Assembly: GCA_902514945.1 (NCBI GenBank)
Contig: CABXSO010000002.1
Location: forward strand, 1-64,000
Length of the DNA: 64,000 nucleotides
From: an uncultured Pelagibacteraceae bacterium
Lineage (GTDB): Bacteria > Pseudomonadota > Alphaproteobacteria > Pelagibacterales > Pelagibacteraceae
Direction of reading: 5' to 3'
Made by a program: the position numbers and the translations under genes
In this document: in pieces, positions 20,240 through 30,927 of the stretch
How positions within the stretch are numbered: position 1 is the first letter of the stretch
Layout of the letters: every line of letters starts with the position of its first letter
Notes under the pieces: generated by a model
What the model saw: only the letters and a program-made list of their open reading frames with translations
Database searches by the model: none
Told to the model about the DNA's origin: nothing

Positions 20240-21118
20240 ATGAACGACAAATTTAATAAAGGTTTAATTCTAACATCATTAGGTTCTTTTTGGTGGGGTT
20301 TTATTGGTGTTATTTATTTTGAAATGGTCTCATTTATTGGTCACATTGAACTTGTGGTTCATAGATGTTTGTGGACAGCTGTAATGTTGATAATTACCAC
20401 AATTTTTTTAAAAAAATGGAAAATTTTTATAGAAATAATTTCTAACAAAAAAAAACTTGCATATCTTTTTTTATCTGGGCTATTAATTTTCATGAATTGG
20501 GCAATTTGGATTTACGCGGTAGCTACTAATAGAATTATAGATGCTAGTTTTGGATACTTTATAATGCCAATTATTAGTGTTTTATTGGGGTACATATTTT
20601 TTAAAGAAGAACTAAATAGAAATAGATTTTTTTCAATAATACTAGTTTTCATTTCAATTTTATTTATAATTTTTTTTAATTATCAAACACTTCCCTGGGT
20701 TGGTATAATAGTCGCTTTAAGTTGGGCTTTTTACAACCTTGTAAGAAAAAAAATTAATGTGGATACGGACATTGGCCTTTTAATAGAAAGTTTATACATT
20801 TTTCCTTTTGCATTAGTTGTGTTCTATTTAATAGTTACTAAAGGTTTTAATGATTTTAGTATTACTAATCCAAGTCTAAGCCTATTTCTTTTATTAGCAG
20901 GGCCAATGACTGTGATTCCTTTATTTTTGTATGTAAGAGGTGTCGAGTTAATAGGACTGGGCGCTACAGGCATGATATTTTATATAACACCTACTTTGCA
21001 GTTTATTTTAGGGTATTTTTTTTACAATGAGGATTTTTCTATAATAAAATTAGTTAGTTTTATTATCATTTGGATTGCTGTAATCATATATCTTAAAGAT
21101 CTTTATGAAACTGGTTAA
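20240..21118 (+). CDS. rarD: RarD-type EamA/DMT permease
   Basis: KGLILTSLGSFWWGFIGVIYFEMVSFIGHIELVVHRCLWT resembles RarD; ten TM. Confidence 0.88.
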   Translation: MNDKFNKGLILTSLGSFWWGFIGVIYFEMVSFIGHIELVVHRCLWTAVMLIITTIFLKKWKIFIEIISNKKKLAYLFLSGLLIFMNWAIWIYAVATNRIIDASFGYFIMPIISVLLGYIFFKEELNRNRFFSIILVFISILFIIFFNYQTLPWVGIIVALSWAFYNLVRKKINVDTDIGLLIESLYIFPFALVVFYLIVTKGFNDFSITNPSLSLFLLLAGPMTVIPLFLYVRGVELIGLGATGMIFYITPTLQFILGYFFYNEDFSIIKLVSFIIIWIAVIIYLKDLYETG

Positions 21119-22106
21119 TTTAACAATTTTATTATTATTGTTACTTTCACTGAATAGTGTTTCAGATGATAATATTGATTTTAAAAAATGGAAAAAGAAT
21201 TTTAAAGTAGTTGCATTAAAAAAAGGTATTTCTGAAAAAACTTTTAATATAACAATGCAAAACGTTAAATTTTTACCTAAGGTAATTGAATATGATCGTT
21301 TTCAACCTGAATTTTATGAAGATACAAAAACCTATATTACAAAAAGAACATCTAATAAAAAACTAAAAAAAGGTTTAGATTTTTATAAAAACAACATCAT
21401 TTTAATAAATATAGTTGAAAAAAAATTTGAAATAGAAAAGGAATTACTTTTATCCTTGATGGGTATTGAAACAAATTTTGGTACTTACGTAGGAAAAATG
21501 GATATTTTATCATCTCTTGCAACATTAAGTTATGATAAGAGAAGATCTGAATTTTTTACAAATGAACTTTTGACACTATTAAGATTGGTTGATAATAATA
21601 AAATTAATCACGAAACCCTTTATGGTTCATGGGCAGGTGCTTTTGGTTTTTTTCAATTCATGCCATCTACAATCAAAAATTATGCATTTGATTATAATAA
21701 GGATAGATATATTGATTTAAAAAATTCTGAAGACGCTTATGCATCAGCAGCAAATTATCTAAATAAGATTGGTTGGAAAAAAAATGGCCTCTGTTTCAAA
21801 AAAGTTGAATTAAATGAAGATGTTCCTTCCCAGCTATTAAATGTTTCTGCAAAAAAAATTCATAGCAAAAAAATGATAAAAAAATACAAAAAATATATCA
21901 AAAACTATTCAGATCTTAATATAAAAGATGAAAATCAGAAAGTTGCAATTGTAACCCCTGATAAAGATATTATTCCTAACGCACTAACTTTAAGTCCTGC
22001 ATATGTAGTCTTTGATAACTATGAAATTATTCTTAAATGGAACAGATCTTTAAGATTTGCACTTGCAGTATGTACTTTAAAAGATAAATTTAGAAATGAA
22101 ATTTGA
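21105..22106 (+). CDS. Lytic murein transglycosylase (MltB family)
   Basis: LLSLMGIETNFGTYVGKMDILSSLATLSYDKRRSEFF, GSWAGAFGFFQFMPSTIKNYA. Confidence 0.93.
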   Translation: MKLVNLTILLLLLLSLNSVSDDNIDFKKWKKNFKVVALKKGISEKTFNITMQNVKFLPKVIEYDRFQPEFYEDTKTYITKRTSNKKLKKGLDFYKNNIILINIVEKKFEIEKELLLSLMGIETNFGTYVGKMDILSSLATLSYDKRRSEFFTNELLTLLRLVDNNKINHETLYGSWAGAFGFFQFMPSTIKNYAFDYNKDRYIDLKNSEDAYASAANYLNKIGWKKNGLCFKKVELNEDVPSQLLNVSAKKIHSKKMIKKYKKYIKNYSDLNIKDENQKVAIVTPDKDIIPNALTLSPAYVVFDNYEIILKWNRSLRFALAVCTLKDKFRNEI

Positions 22107-22867
22107 TAAATTAATAATTTTAAGCGTTTTACTTTTATTACTTGGCTGTGATCAATATTCCAATAATCAATCTAAAATAAAAAGTTTTGTATTAGAAAAT
22201 AAATATAAAAATAGTGGCTTTTCATTAGTTTATAATGACAAATTAAAGATAAAGAAAATTGACCAAAGATCACTAACTATATTTCACAGAACTCTAAAAA
22301 AAAAATCATATGTTAAAATAACCAATCCTGTAAATGGGAAGTCATTAATTGCAGAGGTTAAATCTAATAGAGTAGAGTTTTCACCATTTTATAATTCTAT
22401 AATTACAGAGAGAATAGCTAACGATTTGGAATTAAACCTTGTAGAGCCATATGTAAGTATCATTTTAATATCAAGAAATTCAACATTTATTGCGAAAAAA
22501 TCTAAAACATTTGATGAAGAAAAAAAAGTCGCAGAAAAGGCTCCTATAGATGGTATTAAGATAAGTAACTTGAATGTAGATGAAAAAAACAAAAAGAAGT
22601 CAAAAAAAAATCAAAAATTTTCTTATTCAATAAAAATAGCTGATTTTTATTACAAAAAAATCTGCTCAAAATATGATAAAAAAAATTAAAAAAGAAGTTC
22701 AATTTACCAACTTTAAAATTATTCAAATATCTAAAACAAATTATAGGTTAATATTAGGTCCTTTTAATGATATAAAATCTTTAAAAGATACTTTTGAAAA
22801 AATCAATTCTTTATATTTTGAAAATTTGGAAATACTAAAAAAATGTTTAAAAAACTTATTTTTGTAA
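22096..22867 (+). pseudogene. RlpA-like lipoprotein with SPOR domain, interrupted by a +1-nt frameshift
   Basis: ORF 22096-22689 (lipobox LLGC, DPBB-like region) breaks at an A7 run (22654-22660). Removing one A restores YSIKIADFYYKKSAQNMIKKIKKEVQFTNFKIIQISKTNYRLILGPFNDIKSL..., a SPOR-like domain continuing in ORF 22673-22867. Confidence 0.75.
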
Positions 22868-23993
22868 TTTTACTAAATCTCGTATCTTTTTTTACTGTAA
22901 ATGCAAATATTGATATAAAAGCTAGAACTGTAATTCTTCAGGATTTTTTATCTGAAGAAATTTTATATGAAAAGGATGCTGATGAATCTATTTATCCAGC
23001 ATCAATGACTAAAATCATGACATCAATAATTGCTTTCGATTTAATAAAGTCTGGTGACCTATCTTTAGATGATAAATTTATTATTTCTGAGAGAGCTTGG
23101 AGGTTATCAACTGCTGGATATTCTTCCATGTTTATTATGGTTGGTGATGAAGTTTCGGTTGAGGATTTGTTGTTAGGAATAATAATTGCATCTGGAAATG
23201 ATGCTTGCGTAGCTATAGCTGAAGGCATAGCTGGCACAGAGGAAGAGTTTGCAATTTTGATGACTTCTAAAGCTAAAGAATTAGGAATGGAAAATACTAA
23301 TTTGCGAATTCATCTGGGATCAATGATCCTGATAATTATTCTACAGTTAGAGATATTTTAAAAATGTCAAATTACTTAATAAAGGAACACCCAAAATACT
23401 ACGAATGGTTTGCAGAAAAAGAATTTACATGGGATAGAACTGGTGGAGATCCTATAACACAAGGTAATAGAAATCCACTTTTATACAAAAATATAGGAGC
23501 TGATGGTATTAAAACTGGTTATTTGGCAGTTGAAAAATATTCTTTAGCATCATCTATATTTAGGAAGGGAAGAAGGTTAATTGCTGTTGGTAGTGGATTT
23601 GAAACTAAAAGTTCAAGATCAAGAGAAAGTTCAAAATTACTTACTTATGGTCTTACGAATTTTGATTTAGTTGAAATTAACAAATCAAAAGAACCTATTG
23701 ATCAAATAGAAGTATGGTTAGGTAAACAAGGTTATGTTGATGTACACATTGACACAGACATATATAAAACAATAAAAAAAGCAAAAAAAAAATTATTAAA
23801 AATATCTATTAAGTATGATGGCCCAATTGAAGCACCTGTTAAAAAAAATCAAAAAGTAGGAATTTTTAAGGTTGTTTATGATCAGGAATTAATCGGTGAA
23901 TATGATTTATTGGCCTCAAATGATGTACAAAAAGTTAATATTTTCTCTAGATTAATTAAATCATTGAATTATTTGATTTGGGGTGATGTCTAA
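22843..23993 (+). pseudogene. dacA: D-alanyl-D-alanine carboxypeptidase (DacA-type PBP5/6), interrupted by a frameshift
   Basis: ORF 22843-23361 carries SxxK (PASMTK) and SGN (ASGNDACVAIAEG). ORF 23364-23993 carries KTG (DGIKTGYL). Adding one base near 23301-23304 restores NTNFANSSGINDPDNYSTVRDILKMSNYLIKEH. Confidence 0.85.
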
Positions 23994-24600
23994 TAAACCT
24001 GTCATTGTTTTTGAGGGTATAGAGGGAAGTGGTAAAAGTCATCATATAAGCATTGTCTCAAAATATTTAAAAAGAAAAAAAATTTCATTTTTGAAAATAA
24101 GAGAACCTGGCGGAAGTATTAATTCAGAGAAAATTAGAAAATTAATTCTTAACAAAAAATCAAATTTTAATCCTAACACAGATTTATTACTTTATTTAGC
24201 CGCGAGAAGTGAGAACATTAATTTACTTAAAAAATTTTATAAAAAAAAAATAATTTTAATCGATAGATTTATTGACTCAACTATTGCTTATCAACATTAC
24301 GGTTTAGGTGTAAACATTGATCTAATAAAAATGATTAACAAGCACATTTTATCGGGTTTTAAAATAAATTTTACTTTTCTAAATATCGTTAGTCATAAAA
24401 ATATGCTCAAAAGACTAAAATCAAGAAAATTATTAAATAGATACGATAATTTTAATAAAAACTTTTATAATAAAGTACAAAATGGTTTTTTAAAATTATC
24501 TAAATTAAATAAAACTAAATATAAAGTTATCAATTCGAATTTAGATATTAAATTAAACGAAAATTTGATAATTGATAAAGTAAAAAAAATAATTAAATGA
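23983..24600 (+). CDS. tmk: Thymidylate kinase
   Basis: FEGIEGSGKSHHI P-loop, REPGG, DRFIDSTIAYQHYG. Confidence 0.95.
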   Translation: MMSNKPVIVFEGIEGSGKSHHISIVSKYLKRKKISFLKIREPGGSINSEKIRKLILNKKSNFNPNTDLLLYLAARSENINLLKKFYKKKIILIDRFIDSTIAYQHYGLGVNIDLIKMINKHILSGFKINFTFLNIVSHKNMLKRLKSRKLLNRYDNFNKNFYNKVQNGFLKLSKLNKTKYKVINSNLDIKLNENLIIDKVKKIIK

Positions 24601-25526
24601 ATTTAAAGCCAATTTATCAAACTAAACTTTATGGACTAGATAATTTTTTTTTAGATTTTGTAAGATTGTATCAAAATAAAACGCTTCCAAATAAAATTTT
24701 GTTAAGTGGTGATAAAGGATTAGGTAAGTCAACTTTAGCTTATCATTTAATTAATTATGCATTATCTAAAGATGAAAAATTTAATTACGATATTAAAAAA
24801 TTTGAAATTAATCCAGAAAATAAATCTTATAAGCTAACAATTAATGGGTCAAATCCAAACGTAAATTTAATTGACACTTTATTTGAAAAAAAAACTATCG
24901 ATATAGATCAAATTAGGGATTTAATTTCTAAATTAAATAAATCCTCATTTAACAACAATGATAGATTTGTAATTATAGATAATATTGAAAATTTAAATGT
25001 AAATTCAATTAATGCACTTCTAAAGATTTTGGAAGAACCACCTCCTCAAACTTTTTTTATCTTAATTAACAATGATAGATTTATTATGCCAACATTAAAA
25101 TCAAGATGTATAAATTATAAAGTTTTTTTAAATTATAATAATGTAATAAATGTTACAAATAAATTACTAGGTGATGATGTTTTAAATCATTTAAATAAAG
25201 ATTTATTGAATTATTATTTAACTCCTGGAAAAATATATAGTTTGATTAATTTTTTTGAATCAAATAGCTATGATTTAAAAAGATATAATCTTAAAGATCT
25301 TTTAAAATTGATTATAAAAGAGAGTTTATACAAGAAAAATTTAGTTATTAAAAATATTGTATTTGAATGTGTTGAATTATTTTTTAGAAAAAATATTAAT
25401 AACATCAAGATAAATCCATTTGACGCTTATAACTATTTTATTAAAAAGATTAATGATACTAAAAAATTTAACTTAGACGAAGAATCTTTATTTATGGAAT
25501 TTGAATATAAAATTTTAAATGGATAA
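24597..25526 (+). CDS. holB: DNA polymerase III subunit delta'
   Basis: KILLSGDKGLGKSTLAYHL, NSINALLKILEEPPPQTFFILINN; between tmk and metG. Confidence 0.92.
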   Translation: MNLKPIYQTKLYGLDNFFLDFVRLYQNKTLPNKILLSGDKGLGKSTLAYHLINYALSKDEKFNYDIKKFEINPENKSYKLTINGSNPNVNLIDTLFEKKTIDIDQIRDLISKLNKSSFNNNDRFVIIDNIENLNVNSINALLKILEEPPPQTFFILINNDRFIMPTLKSRCINYKVFLNYNNVINVTNKLLGDDVLNHLNKDLLNYYLTPGKIYSLINFFESNSYDLKRYNLKDLLKLIIKESLYKKNLVIKNIVFECVELFFRKNINNIKINPFDAYNYFIKKINDTKKFNLDEESLFMEFEYKILNG

Positions 25527-27060
25527 AAGTTTTTATATTACAACACCGATTTACTATCCTTCTGGGAGACCGCATATGGGACATGCCTATTCGAGTATTA
25601 TTGCTGACTTTTTTGCAAGATTTAAATCAATCGATGGTTATAATGTCCATTTTTTGACTGGTACGGATGAGCATGGTTTGAAAATACAAAGATCTGCTGA
25701 AAAAGCAGGGCAGGAGCCTAAGGAATTCTGTGATAAAATTAGTCAAACATTTAAAGATCTCTCAAAAACATTAAATTTATCTAATACTGATTTTATAAGA
25801 ACCACTGAAGATAGACATAAAAAAACAGTTCAACATCTCTGGTCTCTTCTTGAAAAAAACGACGATATCTATTTGTCAAATTATTCTGGGTGGTATTCAG
25901 TTTCAGATGAGGCTTTTTATAACGAAGATGAAATAGAAGAACTTGAGGGAAAAAAAATTGCAAAACTATCAAAGTCCACAGTAGAATGGATAGAGGAGGA
26001 GTCCTATTTTTTTAGGCTTTCGAAATGGCAAAAACCTTTATTAGAATTTTATGAAAATAACCCAGACTTTATTTTACCTGAGTCAAGGAAAAATGAGGTA
26101 ATTAGTTTTGTAAAAAGTGGTCTTAAAGATCTGTCTGTAAGTCGAAAAACTTTTACTTGGGGGATATCAGTACCAAATAACGATAAGCATATTATTTACG
26201 TATGGCTCGACGCATTAACAAATTATTTAAGTGCATTAAATTATCCAGATACAAATAATGAGCTTTTCAAGAAATTTTGGCCAGCTTCAATTCATTTAAT
26301 TGGCAAAGACATTTTGAGATTTCATGCTATTTATTGGCCTGCATTTCTTTTAGCTGCTAAAATTGAATTACCAAAAAAAGTTTATGGTCATGGATGGATA
26401 TTATCTAATGAAGAAAAAATGTCAAAATCCAAGGGAAACATATTAGATCCTTTAAAAATTATAGAGGAATATGGCTTGGACCCTCTAAGATACTATTTGA
26501 TTAAAGAGGTTTCATTTGGAAACGATGGTAATATTTCTCAAGACAGACTAGAAGATTGTATAAATAGCGATCTGGCAAATAATTATGGTAACTTATGTCA
26601 AAGAGTTATTGCTTTCGTGATAAAAAATTGTGATGGAAAGATACCTTTAAAAATTGACTTCCAGCCAGATGATTTAAAAATATTAAATAGATATCAAGAA
26701 AACTTAGACACTATTAGATCTAAAATTAATGAACAAAATATAAATTTTTATATTGATTTTATTGTCAATTCTCTATTTGAGGCAAACAAATATTTTAATG
26801 ATCAAGAACCTTGGAAAAAAAAGAGTGATTTAGTTAGATTAAATACTATTGTATACACAACTTTAGAAATAGTCAGAAAAATAACCTTTTTGCTTTATCC
26901 AATAATCCCTGAAACATCATTGAAAGCATTAAAAATTTTTAATTTGTCAGAAAAGGACATCAAATTTAAAACTATTTCAAATAATGAATTTATTATTAAA
27001 GGCAATATGATAAATAAGATTGATATATTGATTAAAAAAATAGAAAAAAAAAATGATTGA
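25519..27060 (+). CDS. metG: Methionyl-tRNA synthetase
   Basis: TTPIYYPSGRPHMGHAYSS, KMSKSKGNILDP. Confidence 0.97.
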   Translation: MDKSFYITTPIYYPSGRPHMGHAYSSIIADFFARFKSIDGYNVHFLTGTDEHGLKIQRSAEKAGQEPKEFCDKISQTFKDLSKTLNLSNTDFIRTTEDRHKKTVQHLWSLLEKNDDIYLSNYSGWYSVSDEAFYNEDEIEELEGKKIAKLSKSTVEWIEEESYFFRLSKWQKPLLEFYENNPDFILPESRKNEVISFVKSGLKDLSVSRKTFTWGISVPNNDKHIIYVWLDALTNYLSALNYPDTNNELFKKFWPASIHLIGKDILRFHAIYWPAFLLAAKIELPKKVYGHGWILSNEEKMSKSKGNILDPLKIIEEYGLDPLRYYLIKEVSFGNDGNISQDRLEDCINSDLANNYGNLCQRVIAFVIKNCDGKIPLKIDFQPDDLKILNRYQENLDTIRSKINEQNINFYIDFIVNSLFEANKYFNDQEPWKKKSDLVRLNTIVYTTLEIVRKITFLLYPIIPETSLKALKIFNLSEKDIKFKTISNNEFIIKGNMINKIDILIKKIEKKND

Positions 27061-27814
27061 CTCACATTGCCATCTTGATCATGAACCATTACTTAGTGAT
27101 CTTTCAAATATTCTTAAAAGATCTAAAGATATTGGTATTAAAAAGCTATTAACTATATCCACATCTTTCGAAAGTTTTTCTAAAGTTAAAGATATAGTAA
27201 ATGAAGATGAGATTATATATGGAACAGTAGGTATTCATCCACATGAAAGTAATACTAATACAATAACTAAAAATGAAATAATTAAAAGTCTTAAAGAGAA
27301 CCCAAAAATTATTGGAGTTGGAGAAACAGGTCTAGATTATTATTACAATAACAGCGATAAGGAAAAACAAATAACTAGTTTTAAAACTCATATTGAAGCG
27401 GCAATAGAATGTGATGTACCTATTATTGTGCATTCAAGGAATGCCGAGGATGATACCTTTGAAATACTTAATGAATATAAAGGACATAACACAAAGATTT
27501 TGATGCATTGTTTTACTGGATCAAAAAAATTTTCAGAAAAACTCCTTACATTAAATTCTTATTTTTCTGCAAGTGGAATTATCACTTTTAAAAACTCAAC
27601 TGATCTTCAGGAAACTTTTAGATCTCTACCAATGGATAAAGTTTTAATAGAGACTGATAGTCCTTATTTGGCACCAGTTCCAAATAGAGGAAAAAAAAAT
27701 GAACCCTCTTTTATTGATTTTACAGCTCATAAACTCTCCGAGATAAAAAAAATTTCCAAGCTTGAACTCATAAATAAGACTACAGAAAATTTTAACAGAT
27801 TATTTTTTCAATAA
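27053..27814 (+). CDS. tatD: TatD-family DNase
   Basis: MIDSHCHLDHE, GETGLDYYY, ETDSPYLAPVPNRGKKNEPSF. Confidence 0.96.
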   Translation: MIDSHCHLDHEPLLSDLSNILKRSKDIGIKKLLTISTSFESFSKVKDIVNEDEIIYGTVGIHPHESNTNTITKNEIIKSLKENPKIIGVGETGLDYYYNNSDKEKQITSFKTHIEAAIECDVPIIVHSRNAEDDTFEILNEYKGHNTKILMHCFTGSKKFSEKLLTLNSYFSASGIITFKNSTDLQETFRSLPMDKVLIETDSPYLAPVPNRGKKNEPSFIDFTAHKLSEIKKISKLELINKTTENFNRLFFQ

Positions 27815-27820
27815 TATTTT

Positions 27821-28591
27821 ATGAAATTCATAATTCTAGGCTGTGGAAGTTCAATGGGTGTGCCAAGACCAGATGGTTTTTTTGGTAATTGTGATCCTAA
27901 CAATAAAAAAAATTACAGAACAAGATGTTCAGCTTTGATTAATACTAAAGATGAAAATATTCTTATAGATACTTCTCCCGATCTACGACAGCAACTTTTA
28001 AGGCATAAAATTAAAAAAATTAATAAAGTACTATTTTCTCACATGCATGGTGATCAAACTCATGGAATTAATGATTTGAGATCTTTTTATATTAATAGCA
28101 GAAAACAACTTGATGTTTATGCAGATAAATTTACTTCAAAATATCTTAAATCTACGTTTTCTTATATTTTTAAAAGCAATTCAAAAGAATACCCTGCGAC
28201 TCTTAAACTACATAAGTTGCCTAAACATATAATTACCAAAAATAATAAAAAAAAAATTCGTATCCAATCAATTATGGTTGATCATGGAAATGTTAAATCA
28301 AATTGTTTTATAATTGATAAAAAACTAGCTTACATAAGTGATGTAAACAAAATTTATAAAAAAGACTTTAAATATTTTAAAAACTTGAAATATTTGATAA
28401 TAGATTGTTTATGGTATAATTTTCATCCATCACATTTTAATCTAGAAACTTCATTAGCTTTAATTAAAGATTTTAAACCAAAAAGAGCTATTCTTACAAA
28501 TTTATCGCCAGTACTAGATTATAAAATCCTTAAAAAACTACTTCCTAAAAATGTTATTCCTGCACATGATGGTTTAACGGTAAAACTATAG
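27821..28591 (+). CDS. MBL-fold (PhnP-like) phosphodiesterase/hydrolase
   Basis: GCGSSMGVPRPDGFFGNCDP, HMHGDQTHGINDL; follows tatD as in many alphaproteobacteria. Confidence 0.9.
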   Translation: MKFIILGCGSSMGVPRPDGFFGNCDPNNKKNYRTRCSALINTKDENILIDTSPDLRQQLLRHKIKKINKVLFSHMHGDQTHGINDLRSFYINSRKQLDVYADKFTSKYLKSTFSYIFKSNSKEYPATLKLHKLPKHIITKNNKKKIRIQSIMVDHGNVKSNCFIIDKKLAYISDVNKIYKKDFKYFKNLKYLIIDCLWYNFHPSHFNLETSLALIKDFKPKRAILTNLSPVLDYKILKKLLPKNVIPAHDGLTVKL

Positions 28592-28610
28592 AATATTTTC
28601 TATAGTTTTA
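28581..28610. terminator. Bidirectional hairpin at convergent gene overlap
   Basis: TAAAACTATAGAA-TATT-TTCTATAGTTTTA, a perfect 13-bp stem with 4-nt loop spanning the stop codons of both genes. Confidence 0.75.
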
Positions 28611-29128
28611 ATTAGCTTTTTTGACATTGGTTTAGTCATAGATGAAAATGTATCTTCTATCTTGCCTTCTTTATTAATTAAAATTTTGTAAAAATTCCAC
28701 TTAGGAACAGCTGATTTACCGTGATTTTCTTTTGCCCATTTGAAGATTTCATGAGCATTTTCACCTTTAACCTCTGTTATAGCTGTCAATGGAAAGTTAA
28801 TATTAAAATTTACTTCACAAAATTCTTTTACTTCTTCATTATTATTTTTTTCTTGATTAAATGAATTGGATGGAACTCCAAGTACAATCAAACCTTTTTC
28901 TTTATATAAGTCCCATAATTTCTGTAATTCATCATATTGTCTTGTGAAACCACAATAACTAGCTGTATTTACAACTAAAATAACTTTATTTTTGTAATCT
29001 TTGAAATCAATTGTCTCACCAGTTATATCTTTAATGCTGAAATCGTAAATTTTTTTCTCATAATTTGCAGTAGCTGAATTTTTAAAAAAAAACATAATTA
29101 TAGTTAATAGAAATATTATTTTTCTCAT
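28586..29128 (-). CDS. Glutathione peroxidase family protein
   Basis: NTASYCGFTRQYDELQKLW, LGVPSNSFNQEKNNNEEVKEFC, PKWNFYKILINKEG. Confidence 0.93.
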   Translation of the reverse strand: MRKIIFLLTIIMFFFKNSATANYEKKIYDFSIKDITGETIDFKDYKNKVILVVNTASYCGFTRQYDELQKLWDLYKEKGLIVLGVPSNSFNQEKNNNEEVKEFCEVNFNINFPLTAITEVKGENAHEIFKWAKENHGKSAVPKWNFYKILINKEGKIEDTFSSMTKPMSKKLIKTIENIL

Positions 29129-30306
29129 TTGTTAGGTTTATTTGGTGTAAGTAATATCAAAAAATAACCAAATAAAGTGGATAATAAAGACCCAGTTAAT
29201 ACTCCAATTTTAACACCATCCATATATTGCATGGTTTCAGCGAATGCCAAATTTCCTACAAATAAACTCATTGTAAAACCAATCCCTGTGAGAACTCCCA
29301 CACCATAAAAATTATACCAACTCGTATTACTGGGCATTTGAGCTATTTTTGTTTTTATTGCTACATATGAAAAAATAAATACACCTAATTGTTTACCTAG
29401 AAATAATCCTAACACAATACCCAGAGGTACTTTATCGAGTAATGATGCAAAAGATAAGCCTTCTAAGGAGACACCGGCGTTTGCAAAAGCAAATAAAGGC
29501 ATTATCCCAAAAGCAACATAAGGACTTATTGCATGTTCAATTTTGATTAAAAGAGAAAAATCTTTTTCTTTTTTGCGGTGAGGTATTGTCATCGCTAGCA
29601 AAACACCAGCAATTGTTGCATGTATTCCAGAATTGTGAGTAAAATCCCAAAGGAAAATACCAATAATTAGATAAGGTAAAAATTTTTTAATATTAAATTT
29701 ATTTATTACCAGTAATATCAAAAATGCTAACAGCATTAGACTTAGATATTTAATACTTAAGTCCCCGGAATAAAATAGGGCTATGATTACAATAGCACCC
29801 AAATCATCAATTATTGCTAGAGCTGTCAAAAAAACTTTTAATGATAAAGGTACCCTTTTTCCTAATAATGATAATACACCAAGTGAAAAAGCAATATCGG
29901 TAGCAGATGGTATTGCCCAGCCATTCATTGTTTCGCTATCCCCAAAATTGATAAACACGTAAAATAGTGCAGGAACTAACATTCCACCCACTGCTGCGAT
30001 TATAGGCAGTAATGCCTGTTTTATATTAGAAAGTTCACCTTGTAAAAATTCTCTTTTAATTTCCAAAGTAACAAAAAAAAAGAATATTGCCATTAAAGCA
30101 TCATTTATCCAATGAATAACTGATAATTTAAGTCCAAAGTTGTTAATACCAACGAATAAATATTGATTTAAAGTCGAAAAATATAATTCTGATAAACCTG
30201 AATTGCTTATTATTAATGCAATAACTGCCGCAAATAACAAAACTAATCCGCTAGCAGCTTCAAGTTTAAAAAACCAAATAAATGGTTTTGATAAATAACT
30301 AATCAT
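29125..30306 (-). CDS. nhaA: Na+/H+ antiporter NhaA
   Basis: GMLVPALFYVFINFG, WAIPSATDIAFSLGVLSLLGKRVPLSLKVFLTALAIIDDLGAIVIIALFYS. Confidence 0.97.
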   Translation of the reverse strand: MISYLSKPFIWFFKLEAASGLVLLFAAVIALIISNSGLSELYFSTLNQYLFVGINNFGLKLSVIHWINDALMAIFFFFVTLEIKREFLQGELSNIKQALLPIIAAVGGMLVPALFYVFINFGDSETMNGWAIPSATDIAFSLGVLSLLGKRVPLSLKVFLTALAIIDDLGAIVIIALFYSGDLSIKYLSLMLLAFLILLVINKFNIKKFLPYLIIGIFLWDFTHNSGIHATIAGVLLAMTIPHRKKEKDFSLLIKIEHAISPYVAFGIMPLFAFANAGVSLEGLSFASLLDKVPLGIVLGLFLGKQLGVFIFSYVAIKTKIAQMPSNTSWYNFYGVGVLTGIGFTMSLFVGNLAFAETMQYMDGVKIGVLTGSLLSTLFGYFLILLTPNKPNK

Positions 30307-30307
30307 T

Positions 30308-30754
30308 TTAATTTAGATCTTTAGCAAAAAGTATTAAATCTCTCAAGGTTTCAAATAAATTATATAATATAAGTTCTAAATCAGGAAAAATATTACTTAA
30401 AGGACCCTTAAATGTATCTAATAAAATTATAATTGCCATAAAAGTTATTATAGAGACAATTATATAACTTAAAAATTTTCCAAAAGTAAAATTATTTTTT
30501 GGTTTGTATTTTACTAACTCTGATCTTGGTTTTATAGGGACATCAGATAGTGATTTATCTGTATTCTCATCTTTGTATAAAATCTTTTTTTGTTTAACAG
30601 GCTTATTAATTAAAGGTTCTATTGGATTATTGTCATTTTTATTAAAGAACCACGTTTGATCACATGATCCACATTTCAATAATCTACCTTTATCTGGAAT
30701 TAATTTTTCATCTACTTCGAATTTTTTTTCACAACATGGACAAATTATAATCAT
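30308..30754 (-). CDS. MJ0042-type zinc-ribbon membrane protein
   Basis: IICPCCEKKFEVDEKLIPDKGRLLKCGSCDQTWFF plus one TM. Confidence 0.85.
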   Translation of the reverse strand: MIIICPCCEKKFEVDEKLIPDKGRLLKCGSCDQTWFFNKNDNNPIEPLINKPVKQKKILYKDENTDKSLSDVPIKPRSELVKYKPKNNFTFGKFLSYIIVSIITFMAIIILLDTFKGPLSNIFPDLELILYNLFETLRDLILFAKDLN

Positions 30755-30847
30755 TAGCTTTATATAACAGATTCTGATTAAAAATCCCTTGTTTTACACA
30801 TCTTTATACATTGAAAAAATAAATAACTACTGTATTAGTACTTCATT

Positions 30848-30924
<77 letters not shown>

Positions 30925-30927
30925 TTT

